Source: an uncultured Eubacterium sp.
GTDB taxonomy: Bacteria > Bacillota > Clostridia > Lachnospirales > Lachnospiraceae
Assembly (NCBI GenBank): GCA_934320655.1
Contig: CAKRFN010000003.1
Span: forward strand, 62,001 to 126,000
Direction of reading: 5' to 3'
Length of the DNA: 64,000 bases
The translations under genes were made by a program, and so were the position numbers. Within the stretch, counting starts at the first letter, position 1; each line of letters begins with the position of its first letter. The notes below the pieces were generated by a model, which was not told the origin of the DNA, made no database searches, and saw nothing but the letters and a program-made list of their open reading frames with translations. Shown here in pieces: positions 26,311 to 35,264 of the stretch.

Positions 26311-27498
26311 ATGCCGAATGAAGAAATTCAATTAGAGTCAATCCCTCACGGTAAGCTCGGACTTATCACCTTAGCGAGCAGCGCTCCGCTTGGTCACAAA
26401 GTAGACCAGTATCTCGTGAAGTGGCGTTCTACCAGACAGCAGCTTCATCCGAACGACACTGCGTTCAAGGGATACCAGCGCGATTCCTATCTGATCGACC
26501 ACACACTGCCCCGTTTCGGGAACGGTGAAGCCAAGGGTACGATCAAGGAATCTGTACGAGGTGACGATCTGTACATTATGTTGGATGTGACCAATCACAG
26601 TCTGACTTACAAAATGTGCGGGGAGATCAACCATATGTCTCCCGATGATCATTATCAGGATCTCAAGCGTATCATTGCTGCGGTCAGCGGCAAGGCAAAA
26701 CGTATCAATGTCATCATGCCGTTCCTGTACGAGAGCCGCCAGCACAGACGCTCTTCGAGAGAATCGTTAGACTGCGCACTGGCTTTGCAGGAGCTTGTCG
26801 ATATGGGTGTAGAAAATATCATCACCTTTGACGCACACGATCCCCGTGTCCAGAATGCGATCCCGCTGCACGGTTTTGAGTCCGTGACCTGTGCTTATCA
26901 GTTCGTAAAGGCACTGTGCCGCCATGTAGACGATCTCGTGTTTGACAATGACCACATGATGATTATCAGTCCGGATGAGGGTGGTACGGACCGTGCCGTT
27001 TATCTGGCAAACGTCCTCGGCATCAATGTAGGTATGTTCTACAAGCGCCGTGACTACAGCCGTATCGTAGACGGACGCAACCCGATCATCGCACACGAAT
27101 TCCTCGGCTCCTCTGTAGAGGGCAAGGACGTATTTATCGTAGACGACATGATTTCTTCCGGCGAGAGCATGATCGATGTGGCAACCGAATTGAAAAAGCG
27201 TAAAGCAAAGAGAATCTTTGTCATCGCAACGTTCGGACTGTTTACAAACGGCTTTGAGAAGTTCGATGAAGCAGTTGAGCAAGGCATCATTTACCGCGTT
27301 CTGACAACGGATCTGATCTACCAGTCCGAGGAGATGCTGAGTCGTGACTACTATATCAGCTGCGGTATGAGCAAATACATCGCTTATATCATCGACACGC
27401 TCAATCACGACACCTCACTCAGTGAGCTTTTGAATCCTTACGATAAGATCAAGAAAATCGTTTCCTCTTACATGAACGGTGAGCTGGAACATCACTGA
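26311..27498 (+). CDS. prs: ribose-phosphate pyrophosphokinase (long Lachnospiraceae-type form)
   Basis: A 395-residue PRPP synthetase, making PRPP from ribose-5-P and ATP for purine, pyrimidine, His and Trp synthesis. It has the DAHDPRVQNAIP region and the PRPP-binding loop VFIVDDMISSGESMIDVA. It is about 75 residues longer than the classical enzyme, with insertions in the N-terminal domain. The ATG at 26311 follows GGAGG; the longer frame overlapping the loader gene is rejected. In Bacillus prs sits between glmU and pth; here it has moved behind the replication genes. Confidence 0.9.
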   Translation: MPNEEIQLESIPHGKLGLITLASSAPLGHKVDQYLVKWRSTRQQLHPNDTAFKGYQRDSYLIDHTLPRFGNGEAKGTIKESVRGDDLYIMLDVTNHSLTYKMCGEINHMSPDDHYQDLKRIIAAVSGKAKRINVIMPFLYESRQHRRSSRESLDCALALQELVDMGVENIITFDAHDPRVQNAIPLHGFESVTCAYQFVKALCRHVDDLVFDNDHMMIISPDEGGTDRAVYLANVLGINVGMFYKRRDYSRIVDGRNPIIAHEFLGSSVEGKDVFIVDDMISSGESMIDVATELKKRKAKRIFVIATFGLFTNGFEKFDEAVEQGIIYRVLTTDLIYQSEEMLSRDYYISCGMSKYIAYIIDTLNHDTSLSELLNPYDKIKKIVSSYMNGELEHH

Positions 27499-27516
27499 TC
27501 GATTTCCTATGAATCT

Positions 27517-27551
27517 AAAAACCCGACCCCGCAAACGCGGGATCGGGTTTT
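27517..27551. terminator. intrinsic terminator after prs
   Basis: A hairpin AAAACCCGA-C-CCCGC / GCGGG-A-TCGGGTTTT with one internal mismatch, followed by TTTTAATTTT on the plus strand. It separates convergent prs and the DUF6465 gene and may work both ways. Confidence 0.9.
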
Positions 27552-27589
27552 AATTTTCGCTTTGTATGAATTTATTGATCTGATGGAAA

Positions 27590-28084
27590 TTAGAACAGGT
27601 CTACTCTGCCGGCAACCTTCTCATTGATCACATAGTATGCTGCGCCATCCTCGGGCTTTAAGTATACTCTCAGATCCTTGATAGAAGAAGCTCTGTGTCC
27701 CTGCTCTACGTAGTCTGATTTGATCTTCTCTACGATCGCTTCTACAGATGACTCGTCCGCACCGAACTGTACATATACCTTCGGCTCTGCTGCTGCCTTC
27801 TTTGCTGCCTTTGCCTCTTTTGCAGGTTTTCTGCCGGGTTTCTTTGCAGGCTTTGCTTCTTTTGCCTCTTTTACTTCCTTTGCGGGAGCTTCTGCCTTCT
27901 TCTCGGGCTCTGCTGCCTTCTCAACTTTCTCCTCTGCCTTCTCAGCAGCCTTTGCTTCAGCTTTTACTTCCCCAGCCTTTGCCTCTACTGCCTTTGCGAC
28001 AGACTTGACTACTTCTTTTGCATCCTCAACTGTTTTTGCTGCTACAGTCTTTACCACTTCAGTGGTACCCTTTACGTTTGCCAT
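27590..28084 (-). CDS. Lys/Ala-rich DUF6465-family protein
   Basis: A 164-residue protein. The first 100 residues are a low-complexity Lys/Ala/Glu tail with heptad-like AEAKAAEKAEEK runs and a PAKKPGRKPAKE segment resembling an AT-hook or histone-like tail. The last 65 residues (KVYVQFGADESSVEAIVEKIK to AAYYVINEKV) match the small DUF6465 domain common in Lachnospiraceae. DNA or polyanion binding is inferred only from charge. GGAGG precedes the ATG. It is 28 nt downstream of the HPr-like gene. Confidence 0.75.
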   Translation of the reverse strand: MANVKGTTEVVKTVAAKTVEDAKEVVKSVAKAVEAKAGEVKAEAKAAEKAEEKVEKAAEPEKKAEAPAKEVKEAKEAKPAKKPGRKPAKEAKAAKKAAAEPKVYVQFGADESSVEAIVEKIKSDYVEQGHRASSIKDLRVYLKPEDGAAYYVINEKVAGRVDLF

Positions 28085-28112
28085 GGCTATGCCTCCTATT
28101 AACTGTTTTGTT

Positions 28113-28367
28113 TTAACTGCAAACTAAAAACTTTTCCATTGCTACAAGTGCTTCGTTCTCGTCACTTCCGTCAGCTACAATATTTACAGTCATTCCTTCA
28201 GACGGATTGAACGCCATGATACCCATAATACTCTTCGCATTGATCTTGCGATTGTCATTCTCCAGCACGATATTGCTGTCGAACTGACAGGCAACCTGCA
28301 CCAGCTCCGCGATCGGGTTCTCATGCTTTTTACTCACATCAGATACTACAATTTTTTTACTGCTCAT
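28113..28367 (-). CDS. HPr-family phosphocarrier-like protein with variant active site
   Basis: An 84-residue HPr-like protein. His15 and Ser46 (AKSIMGIM) are both kept, so phosphorylation by enzyme I and by HPr kinase is possible. However, the active-site stretch reads KKHENPIA rather than the usual GLHARPA: Arg17 is replaced by Asn. This makes it unlike the main PTS HPr and more likely a regulatory relative (Crh-like in role, though Crh itself lacks His15). No PTS genes are near. GAGGG lies before the ATG. Confidence 0.82.
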   Translation of the reverse strand: MSSKKIVVSDVSKKHENPIAELVQVACQFDSNIVLENDNRKINAKSIMGIMAFNPSEGMTVNIVADGSDENEALVAMEKFLVCS

Positions 28368-28575
28368 TCTTCATACCCTCAATATCATCGGTGTCCTATG
28401 TACATCCGACTTTTTTGCGCCTGTTAGCGTGTTCCCTATAATTGCCTGTATCCAGTACAGACATATTTACACTACTTATATATACCTTATAAACACTGAA
28501 TTTTCAAGGTATTTTCATATTTCTGTTAAAACCGACGAATATCTCCCGGTTATCCGGTTTTTTTTATGCAACTTT

Positions 28576-30981
28576 TTATCGTAAATACGCCGTATAATGG
28601 CTGCTGTGCGCCGCAAAACGTGACTGCGCATCGCTGATCGTTTCGCGTGTCGTCTGTCCGCTTGCCGGATCATAGATCCATACATTTGCCGAATCATACC
28701 CCGTCAACAACTGTCTGCTGCCATCCTCAAGTGTAATCACAACCGGAATGCCCTCACTCACATAGTAGAGTGTCTGTGTCAGTGCACAACCGGTCAGATC
28801 ATATGCAACCGCATCCGGATACATGCCTGCCATGTCTGCCACATCGATACCCTCCGGCAGGGTCTGCGGTATACATACGAGCCGTTTTGCCCGCTTCCAC
28901 ACAGCCTTTAGCGATGCATCCACAACCACACCCATCTGCTCATCCGCCTCAGCGATCGCATCCTGCAGCCTTGAGTGGAAAGACTGCTCACTGCCCTTTG
29001 CATACATGTAATAGCCCTCCCACGGATGCTCCGCGGTCAGTTCCACTTCTCTCGGCTGCTCTAACAGCACCTCTCTGGAGGTAACAACGTTCGCGCTGTT
29101 ATGATCTGCAGGCGCGAGCAGCTTAAGTTCAACCAGCGTCTGTCTGACATCATCATACGCCTGACAGACATTGTCATCCAGAATCGCCTCTCCCTGATGG
29201 TTGAGAATCGTATCCGGCTCTGCCGCAATATAGGCGCCGTTCAGCCGTTTCACCCGCTCAAGATTGATCACATAATCTTTGATCTTTACATCTGTAATAT
29301 AATAGTCTTTTTTGTAATATTCCTTTACCGTCTCATTGTTATCCGCGTCATAGATCCGCACATAACTCATCGGCACACTGCCGTCCGCAACGCTGCGGCT
29401 GTCCGCATCTGCTACACCGTAGACAAAATCATCCACTAGGAAACCGACCGGATACAGCATATGTCCATCCGCAGGGATCGTATTTTCATGTTCGTTTTCC
29501 AGATTGACCACCGTAATATCGCCGCGGGCAGTCTCATCGCTCTGCCAGATCAACAAATGACGATCCTCAGACACACTGTAGCTCTCACTGCCGAGCCCCT
29601 CTGCCAGCACACGCACGCTTCTGTCCGCGGTATCGATTCGGTAAATACTGCCCTCCATCATGCAGAACAGAATACCCTCTGCATTTTCGTAGAGGACATC
29701 TCCCATATCTGTCCGCAGACGATGATAAGATTTATCGGACTTCACAAACAACAGCTCCTCGACTGTCGCCGCCGCACTGTCAAAATGGCAGATGGAAATA
29801 CCGCTCTCTCCCTCGTGCTCACCGCGGTTCATATAACCGTATACCGCAAAATCCACGCTGCCGCCCTCGCTGATATTCAAAATCCGGATATCGTGTGCCG
29901 CATAATTTTCACGGATATCCATGCCCTCATAGCCGCGGAAGCTGAAAATACGGTATAATGTGCCGTTTTCCTCGCTGTAGCTCCACAGCTCTCCCTGCTG
30001 CACAAAGCAGGTAATTTGTCCGTTCTCACTCTTTTTATATTCAACTTCCCCATCGCGAATACCTAATTGAATATAATTTTCATGAAAATTTTGTCCATCC
30101 GCGCGGAAAATCTGATTGACACGGCGCTCAAAATTGTGCAGATAACAGCGCGCGCCCTCCGTATTATAGCTGACGCGGTAGTATTCCTCCACATTATAGT
30201 ATTCCAGCTCGCCGCCGCTGCCGGTAGCCGTCACCATATAGCCCAACGTAATGACTGCATAGCCATCGTTCAGCTCTGCAAGCGTCAGCACCGAATCGCC
30301 CTGCTGATGGCACACAAAATCCGCCCATGTCACTTCCTGCAGGCTCGCATTGATCGTGACCAGGTTCAGATCCCTGTTATCCACAAGACTGTTCGGCTCG
30401 AGATAAGTTGTCAACTGCTGCGCGCGCCCTTTGTCCATAGATGCTTCGTGAAACTCGTTGGCAAATTCCAGATAGTCGTCCAGATGCTCGTCGCCGGTCT
30501 GCATCAGTCTGGTATAATAATGGATCGTCTCATCCCCGCGCTGCAATAAAAAGACAAGCTGGTACTCCTGCCCTTCTTCCAGCAGATTTTCTAACACAAG
30601 CTGCATCTGTAGTTCATCCCCGCTTGTCCGATAATCGTTACACACGCGATTCGCGATCAGCCGCTCGCCATCAAGACTCCGGATCTCGTAGCTGAGCTGA
30701 TCCACTTCGCTGCCAAACGTATCGACAATAACCGACACCTTCCGGTCACTCTGTACCGGTACAAGCGAATCCCGCATCGTCGTCAGATCCATTTTATCAC
30801 GATAGCCGTGCAACTCCCCGACCAGATAGTCCTTGTAATACATCGAGATCACCGGATAGGAGGCTGCCTTCATTTCCGTGGTGAGATTGACACTGTTTTG
30901 ATTGGTAAAATATCCGAACGTGATGACTGCCGCCACAAAGCTGAACAGCAGTACCACCGCTTTGATGATTCCTTTTTTCAC
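28576..30981 (-). CDS. large exported membrane-anchored protein, unknown function
   Basis: An 801-residue protein with one N-terminal signal anchor (about 5-25) and a long outer part. Residues about 45-170 look like a beta-rich region; 190-560 contain many short beta strands with repeated aspartate/glycine turns (propeller-like, for example YRIDTADRSVRVLAEG, HLLIWQSDE). The last 110 residues (YDLTGCALTQTLYYVSEGIPVVITLEDG, then VWIYDPASG) resemble the second half of a C39-like papain fold. The gene starts with GTG and has GAGGA upstream. It lies 3' of a proline-repeat gene, with a terminator between. No function can be assigned. Confidence 0.7.
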   Translation of the reverse strand: MKKGIIKAVVLLFSFVAAVITFGYFTNQNSVNLTTEMKAASYPVISMYYKDYLVGELHGYRDKMDLTTMRDSLVPVQSDRKVSVIVDTFGSEVDQLSYEIRSLDGERLIANRVCNDYRTSGDELQMQLVLENLLEEGQEYQLVFLLQRGDETIHYYTRLMQTGDEHLDDYLEFANEFHEASMDKGRAQQLTTYLEPNSLVDNRDLNLVTINASLQEVTWADFVCHQQGDSVLTLAELNDGYAVITLGYMVTATGSGGELEYYNVEEYYRVSYNTEGARCYLHNFERRVNQIFRADGQNFHENYIQLGIRDGEVEYKKSENGQITCFVQQGELWSYSEENGTLYRIFSFRGYEGMDIRENYAAHDIRILNISEGGSVDFAVYGYMNRGEHEGESGISICHFDSAAATVEELLFVKSDKSYHRLRTDMGDVLYENAEGILFCMMEGSIYRIDTADRSVRVLAEGLGSESYSVSEDRHLLIWQSDETARGDITVVNLENEHENTIPADGHMLYPVGFLVDDFVYGVADADSRSVADGSVPMSYVRIYDADNNETVKEYYKKDYYITDVKIKDYVINLERVKRLNGAYIAAEPDTILNHQGEAILDDNVCQAYDDVRQTLVELKLLAPADHNSANVVTSREVLLEQPREVELTAEHPWEGYYMYAKGSEQSFHSRLQDAIAEADEQMGVVVDASLKAVWKRAKRLVCIPQTLPEGIDVADMAGMYPDAVAYDLTGCALTQTLYYVSEGIPVVITLEDGSRQLLTGYDSANVWIYDPASGQTTRETISDAQSRFAAHSSHYTAYLR

Positions 30982-31007
30982 TGATTGTTCCTCGTTTCAA
31001 TAATAAA

Positions 31008-31033
31008 GAGTGCCCAAACTGAATTGGACACTC
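31008..31033 (-). terminator. terminator after the proline-repeat gene
   Basis: A 10-bp hairpin (31008-31017 with 31024-31033, one G-U pair) followed in the transcript by TTTATTATT. It separates the 31074-31598 gene from the 28576-30981 gene. Confidence 0.7.
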
Positions 31034-31073
31034 CCTATTGTAATGCGTTTTTTTGAAAATCACAACCGAAACT

Positions 31074-31598
31074 TTACCAAAATCTTCGACACTGGCGACG
31101 TTTGCAGCGTCTCTTATGCATCTCGTTATACAACAGCACCTCCAACAGACTGCGTCTGCCCGGATCGAACGGCGGCGGAGGAGGCGGACCCGGGCGATCC
31201 ATATGCGGCGGGGGCGGACCCGGACGGTCCATATGCATTGCCTGCATGGATTCATCCGTCACATCCTCGTTCTGTCTCTGTGCCTCATCCACAGCCTGCG
31301 CCTCGGCATCCTCCCTGCGCAGTTCCTCCGCAATGCGGTCACACATGAGCAGCATGGATACGCGGTCGGGATACTCGTCATACATCATACTCCCCTCGTA
31401 TTCAAGCCGGTCACAGGCTTCCTCTACCTTTCGCTGCATCCGTTTGGCATCTGCCGGATACATCTGCTGCAAATATTGCAGATCGCGCTCCGTCTCCATC
31501 TCACTCATATATAGATCCTGATACGGATACATAAACGAATACGGCATCTGCCGCAGTTGCTGCATCTGGAAAAAATAATCTCTCTGGTTAAAATCCAT
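31074..31598 (-). CDS. proline-repeat, Met/Tyr-rich protein, possibly spore related
   Basis: A 174-residue protein not recognised as a named family. The N-terminus is rich in Gln, Met and Tyr (MQQLRQMPYSFMYPYQ), the middle is helical and acidic, then a tandem repeat HMDRPGPPPP occurs twice, and the C-terminus is basic with two Cys (HKRRCKRRQCRRFW). GGAG precedes the ATG. Composition resembles structural coat or surface-assembly proteins of spore formers, but this is inference. It is transcribed divergently from the gamma-carbonic anhydrase gene. Confidence 0.65.
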   Translation of the reverse strand: MDFNQRDYFFQMQQLRQMPYSFMYPYQDLYMSEMETERDLQYLQQMYPADAKRMQRKVEEACDRLEYEGSMMYDEYPDRVSMLLMCDRIAEELRREDAEAQAVDEAQRQNEDVTDESMQAMHMDRPGPPPPHMDRPGPPPPPPFDPGRRSLLEVLLYNEMHKRRCKRRQCRRFW

Positions 31599-31635
31599 CG
31601 AAGTACTCCAAATTTTATTTTTCTATAAGATATGC

Positions 31636-31641
31636 TATAAT
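31636..31641 (+). promoter_or_regulatory. extended -10 promoter of the carbonic anhydrase-like gene
   Basis: TGCTATAAT with TATAAT at 31636-31641, 41 bp ahead of the ATG at 31682. Confidence 0.55.
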
Positions 31642-31681
31642 GTAGATAACTGTGAAACGCTCGGAAAGGAGACAGCTTTTT

Positions 31682-32161
31682 ATGGAAAAACAGACCTATC
31701 TTGCGCCCGGTGCGCATATCGTGGGTGATGTGACGCTCGGAAAGGACGTCGGCATCTGGTACAACGCCGTTGTGCGCGGCGATACGGGCAGCATTTTTAT
31801 CGGAGACGGCTCTAATGTACAGGATAACTGCACACTTCATACGGACAAGGGACATTCGATCCACATCGGCAGAGGTGTCTCGATCGGACACAACGCGATC
31901 GTCCACGGCTGTACGGTAGGCGACAATACCGTCGTCGGCATGGGCAGCATTCTTTTAAACGGCTCGGTCGTCGGCAGAAACTGTATCGTCGGTGCGGGAG
32001 CGCTCGTTACGGGCAAAATGAACATTCCGGACAACTCGATCGTTGTCGGCAATCCCGCCAGAATCCTGCGCCAAATGACCGACGAGGAGATTCAGGCAAA
32101 CCGCAAAAATGCGGCGCACTATCTGGATCTGATGCACGCCGCATTAAAGGAAACAAATTAG
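31682..32161 (+). CDS. gamma-carbonic anhydrase family hexapeptide protein
   Basis: A 159-residue left-handed beta-helix protein. Hexapeptide repeats run through most of it, and the metal-binding histidines are in place: LHTD, and IGHNAIVHGC with two. NPARILRQMTDEE at the C-terminus is usual for the family. Members bind Zn or Fe and may hydrate CO2, but many are of unproven activity. The ATG at 31682 follows GGAGACAGC; an in-frame ATG 30 nt upstream has no site. Its stop overlaps the stop of convergent hcp by 4 bp. Confidence 0.88.
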   Translation: MEKQTYLAPGAHIVGDVTLGKDVGIWYNAVVRGDTGSIFIGDGSNVQDNCTLHTDKGHSIHIGRGVSIGHNAIVHGCTVGDNTVVGMGSILLNGSVVGRNCIVGAGALVTGKMNIPDNSIVVGNPARILRQMTDEEIQANRKNAAHYLDLMHAALKETN

Positions 32162-33786
32162 CCAAGCAGTTTTTTGATGTCATTTTCCGGTGTATCGATC
32201 GGAGCAATGTGATAATGCTCTACGAGGAAGTTCAATACGTTCGGTGAGATAAACGCAGGCAGTGTCGGTCCGAGCAGAATGTTCTGAATGCCCAGATGCA
32301 ACAGTGTGAGCAGAATACATACTGCTTTTTGCTCATACCATGACAATACCATTGACAACGGCAGCTCATTCACACCGCACTCAAATGCATCTGCGAGCGC
32401 GAGTGCTACACGGATCGCACTGTAGGCATCGTTACACTGCCCCATATCCATAATACGCGGCAGTCCGCCGATCGTTCCGAGATCCAGATCGTTAAAGCGG
32501 TATTTTCCACATGCCAGTGTCAGGATCACGGTGTCTGCCGGAGTCTGCTTCACAAACTCGGTGTAATAATTTCTGCCTGCTCTGGCACCGTCGCATCCGC
32601 CGACGAGGAAGAAATGCTTTAACGCGCCGGACTTGACTGCCTCGATCACGGTATCCGATACCGACAGCACCGCCTCCCGTCCAAAGCCGGTCATGACATG
32701 GTCTCCGCCATTGATGCCTGTGAATGCCATATCCTGCTCATAGCCGCCCAGCTCAAGCGCTTTTTTGATGACAGGTGTAAAATCCTTGTGTCTGCTACTG
32801 TCCAGATCTTCGATGTGGACGATCTCCGGATAAGACACCATCTCTGTTGTAAAGACGCGGTCTGCGTAGCTCGCCTTCGGCGGCATCAGACAGTTGGTTG
32901 TAAATACAACCGGTGCCGGAATATCTGCAAATTCTTTCTGCTGGTTCTGCCATGCAGTTCCGAAATTTCCCTTTAAATGTGCATATTTTTTCAGCTCGGG
33001 ATAGCCGTGTGCCGGAAGCATCTCCCCGTGCGTATAGATATTGATGCCGAGATCCTTTGTCTGCTCCAACAACTGCTTTAAGTCATACAGATCATGGCCG
33101 GAGATCACGATAAAGGGACCTTTTTCTACCTTCAAGGGCACCCGTGTCGGAACCGGATTGCCATAAGTCTGCGTATTCGCGCGGTCAAGCAGCTCCATAC
33201 ACTTCAGGTTGACTTCGCCCACTTCCAGCACGATCGGAAGCAGTTCATCCATTCCCCAGTCCTTTGCACCGACTGCATACAGCGCCTTGTAGAAAAAGCG
33301 GTTGACCTCCTGATCGCGGTAGCCCAGCACGTTTGCGTGATAAGCATAGGCTGCCATTCCGCGGATACCGAACAGGATCAGCGATTTCAGCGAGCGGATA
33401 TCCTCATCTGCCTGCCACAGCTCCTGCATATCGTAATCGTTATTTCTGCCACACGGCGCACCGCAGGCGGTACAGCCCGGCACGATACGGTTTTTCTCAT
33501 CCTCGATCCGCCGGATCAGCGCAGTAATTGTCTCGTTATTGAAGTTCACGTTTGTGATCGTCGTAAACAGTCCTTCGATCACCAGATCATCGGTCGCTTC
33601 CGTGAGCAGGTGCATATTGCCCTCGGTCGAGCGTGCCAGTCCGATGAGTGCACCGGTCAGTTCATCCTGTAATTTTGCGGTATCTGCCTTTTTTCCGCAG
33701 ACTCCGGCTGCTCCGGTACAACCACTACAGCCCGCAGTCTGCTCACACTGAAAACAAAACATCTGTTGATTGGATAAATGATTCAT
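32158..33786 (-). CDS. hcp: hybrid cluster protein (hydroxylamine/NO reductase)
   Basis: A 542-residue Hcp. The N-terminal Cys motif CFQCEQTAGCSGC and later cluster ligands (GCTACGAPCGRNND, VFTTNCLMPP, GGCDGARAGRNYY, LACGKYRFN) are present. Hcp carries an Fe-S-O hybrid cluster and reduces NO or hydroxylamine under nitrosative stress in anaerobes. AGGAGG precedes the ATG. A ferredoxin gene ends 34 nt upstream and is the likely electron donor, and a divergent Crp/Fnr regulator lies beyond it: a standard hcp-hcpR arrangement. Confidence 0.96.
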   Translation of the reverse strand: MNHLSNQQMFCFQCEQTAGCSGCTGAAGVCGKKADTAKLQDELTGALIGLARSTEGNMHLLTEATDDLVIEGLFTTITNVNFNNETITALIRRIEDEKNRIVPGCTACGAPCGRNNDYDMQELWQADEDIRSLKSLILFGIRGMAAYAYHANVLGYRDQEVNRFFYKALYAVGAKDWGMDELLPIVLEVGEVNLKCMELLDRANTQTYGNPVPTRVPLKVEKGPFIVISGHDLYDLKQLLEQTKDLGINIYTHGEMLPAHGYPELKKYAHLKGNFGTAWQNQQKEFADIPAPVVFTTNCLMPPKASYADRVFTTEMVSYPEIVHIEDLDSSRHKDFTPVIKKALELGGYEQDMAFTGINGGDHVMTGFGREAVLSVSDTVIEAVKSGALKHFFLVGGCDGARAGRNYYTEFVKQTPADTVILTLACGKYRFNDLDLGTIGGLPRIMDMGQCNDAYSAIRVALALADAFECGVNELPLSMVLSWYEQKAVCILLTLLHLGIQNILLGPTLPAFISPNVLNFLVEHYHIAPIDTPENDIKKLLG

Positions 33787-33820
33787 CGATAGATTCCTCC
33801 TAATATATATACATTTAGAT

Positions 33821-34423
33821 TTATACGTCCAGCAGTCTACCGTCGGTAGAAACGATGGCTACCCGCCAAGGGATAAATTTGCCACTCGCCTGCAATGCCC
33901 GCTTTGCTGCCTGCTCAATACCTCCGCAGCACGGCACTTCCATACGCACGATAGTTACACTTTTGATATCATTGTTGGCGATAATCTCGGTCAATTTCTC
34001 TGCATAATCGCCCTCGTCGAGCTTGGGACAGCCGATCACCGTGATATGGTTACGGATAAATTCCTGATGGAAATTGCCGTATGCATAGGCGGTACAATCC
34101 GCCGCAATGAGCAGATTCGCTCCGTCAAAATACGGGGCGTTTGTCGGCACGAGCTTGATCTGTACCGGCCACTGAGATAACTGGGTCGCAGCCTTTGCGG
34201 CGAGTACCGCAGCCTCATTATACGCCGGAGCCTCACGCTCCTCAAAATGGATCGCATCCGCAGGACAGGCCGGCAGGCAGTCGCCCAGTCCGTCGCAGTA
34301 GTCCTCCCTCGTCAGCTTTGCCTTGCCGTCGATCATTTCGATCGCCCCCTCGTGGCAGGCGGATGCACAGGCACCGCAACCGTTACATTTTTCTTCATCG
34401 ATTTTTATGATTCTTCTGAGCAT
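33821..34423 (-). CDS. 2[4Fe-4S] ferredoxin-like protein, Hcp partner
   Basis: A 200-residue iron-sulfur protein. The first 60 residues hold two clusters (CNGCGACASACHEGAIE and CDGLGDCLPACPADAI). The rest is a globular domain with three more Cys (ADC, GCPK, VPCCGG) common in the Hcp-associated ferredoxins of Clostridia. It should carry electrons to Hcp, encoded 34 nt downstream in the same operon. AAAGGAG lies ahead of the ATG. It is divergent from the Crp/Fnr-type regulator. Confidence 0.9.
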   Translation of the reverse strand: MLRRIIKIDEEKCNGCGACASACHEGAIEMIDGKAKLTREDYCDGLGDCLPACPADAIHFEEREAPAYNEAAVLAAKAATQLSQWPVQIKLVPTNAPYFDGANLLIAADCTAYAYGNFHQEFIRNHITVIGCPKLDEGDYAEKLTEIIANNDIKSVTIVRMEVPCCGGIEQAAKRALQASGKFIPWRVAIVSTDGRLLDV

Positions 34424-34468
34424 GGTTGGATTCTCCTTTTGTATATTCGGTAAACTGTTTTTTGTTTA

Positions 34469-34517
34469 TTGACTTTACAATCGGAGTATACTATAGTGAT
34501 CACAACAATTCTGTTGT
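34469..34517 (+). promoter_or_regulatory. hcpR promoter with palindromic operator
   Basis: TTGACT (34469-34474), 17-bp spacer, TATAGT (34492-34497). A perfect palindrome ACAACA-ATTC-TGTTGT (34502-34517) covers the predicted transcription start, fitting negative autoregulation by the dimeric regulator. The divergent ferredoxin-hcp promoter must lie in the same 117-bp gap (a TATACT lies at about 34486-34491 on the minus strand). Confidence 0.65.
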
Positions 34518-34540
34518 TTTTACAACGAAACGAGAATTTT

Positions 34541-35227
34541 ATGAAAAAATATTTAAACATTTTAAAAAAATCGCAATTATTCGCAGGCGTGAGCGAACAC
34601 GAACTCGAAGCGATGCTCGGCTGTCTCAGCGCGGAGCTACGCACCTACCGGAAAGGCGCATATGTGCTGCATCAGGGCGAATACCTGAAGCATATCACGC
34701 TGTTAGTCGCCGGTTCACTTTTGATCCAAAAGGACGACTTCTGGGGAAATCGGAGTATTGTCAATAAAATAGGTGTCGGGGAAATGTTTGGGGAAGCATA
34801 TGTCGCACCGGACAGCGGTGCGCTGCTCAATGATGTGATCGCCACGGAAGACAGCGCAGTCATTTTCTTTGATGTGAATAAGATCCTGACGGTCTGCTCC
34901 TCCGCGTGCAGATTTCATTCGATCGTGATCCAGAACCTGTTCTATGAGATCTCCGGCAAAAACCGCAGTCTCGTACAAAAGCTGGGTCACATGTCCAGAC
35001 GCACGACAAGGGAAAAACTGCTATCCTACCTGTCCGAACAGGCGAAAAAACAGCGGAGTGCCAGCTTTGAAATTCCGTTTAACCGCCAGCAGCTCGCAGA
35101 CTTTCTTTCTGTTGACCGCAGCGCCATGTCGAATGAATTATGTAAACTACGTGACGAGGGGCTGCTGTCCTTCGAGCGAAATCGTTTTCAGCTCTACATG
35201 GACAACAGCCCCTCGTCTGAAGTGTGA
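34541..35227 (+). CDS. Crp/Fnr-family regulator, HcpR-like
   Basis: A 228-residue regulator: cyclic-nucleotide-binding-like domain (about 10-130), dimer helix, and a Crp helix-turn-helix (about 155-220, NRQQLADFLSVDRSAMSNELCKL). No FNR-type N-terminal Cys cluster is present, so it does not sense via [4Fe-4S] in that way. HcpR proteins of this kind activate hcp in response to NO, often with heme. Placement divergent from ferredoxin-hcp is the main argument. The ATG at 34541 is preferred because it follows the promoter; the site upstream (GAGA) is weak. Confidence 0.85.
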   Translation: MKKYLNILKKSQLFAGVSEHELEAMLGCLSAELRTYRKGAYVLHQGEYLKHITLLVAGSLLIQKDDFWGNRSIVNKIGVGEMFGEAYVAPDSGALLNDVIATEDSAVIFFDVNKILTVCSSACRFHSIVIQNLFYEISGKNRSLVQKLGHMSRRTTREKLLSYLSEQAKKQRSASFEIPFNRQQLADFLSVDRSAMSNELCKLRDEGLLSFERNRFQLYMDNSPSSEV

Positions 35228-35264
35228 TTGACCTATGTCATCTATCAATCTGCCCACTCATGCA

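Noticed and set aside
27748..28008. Plus-strand Leu/Pro/Ser-rich frame opposite the DUF6465 gene
   Set aside because: Reverse complement of a Lys/Ala/Glu-rich coding repeat, no ribosome binding site.
31190..31245. Repeated GGCGGGGGCGGACCCGG-type DNA as a CRISPR or satellite
   Set aside because: It is only the two codon-level copies of the HMDRPGPPPP protein repeat.
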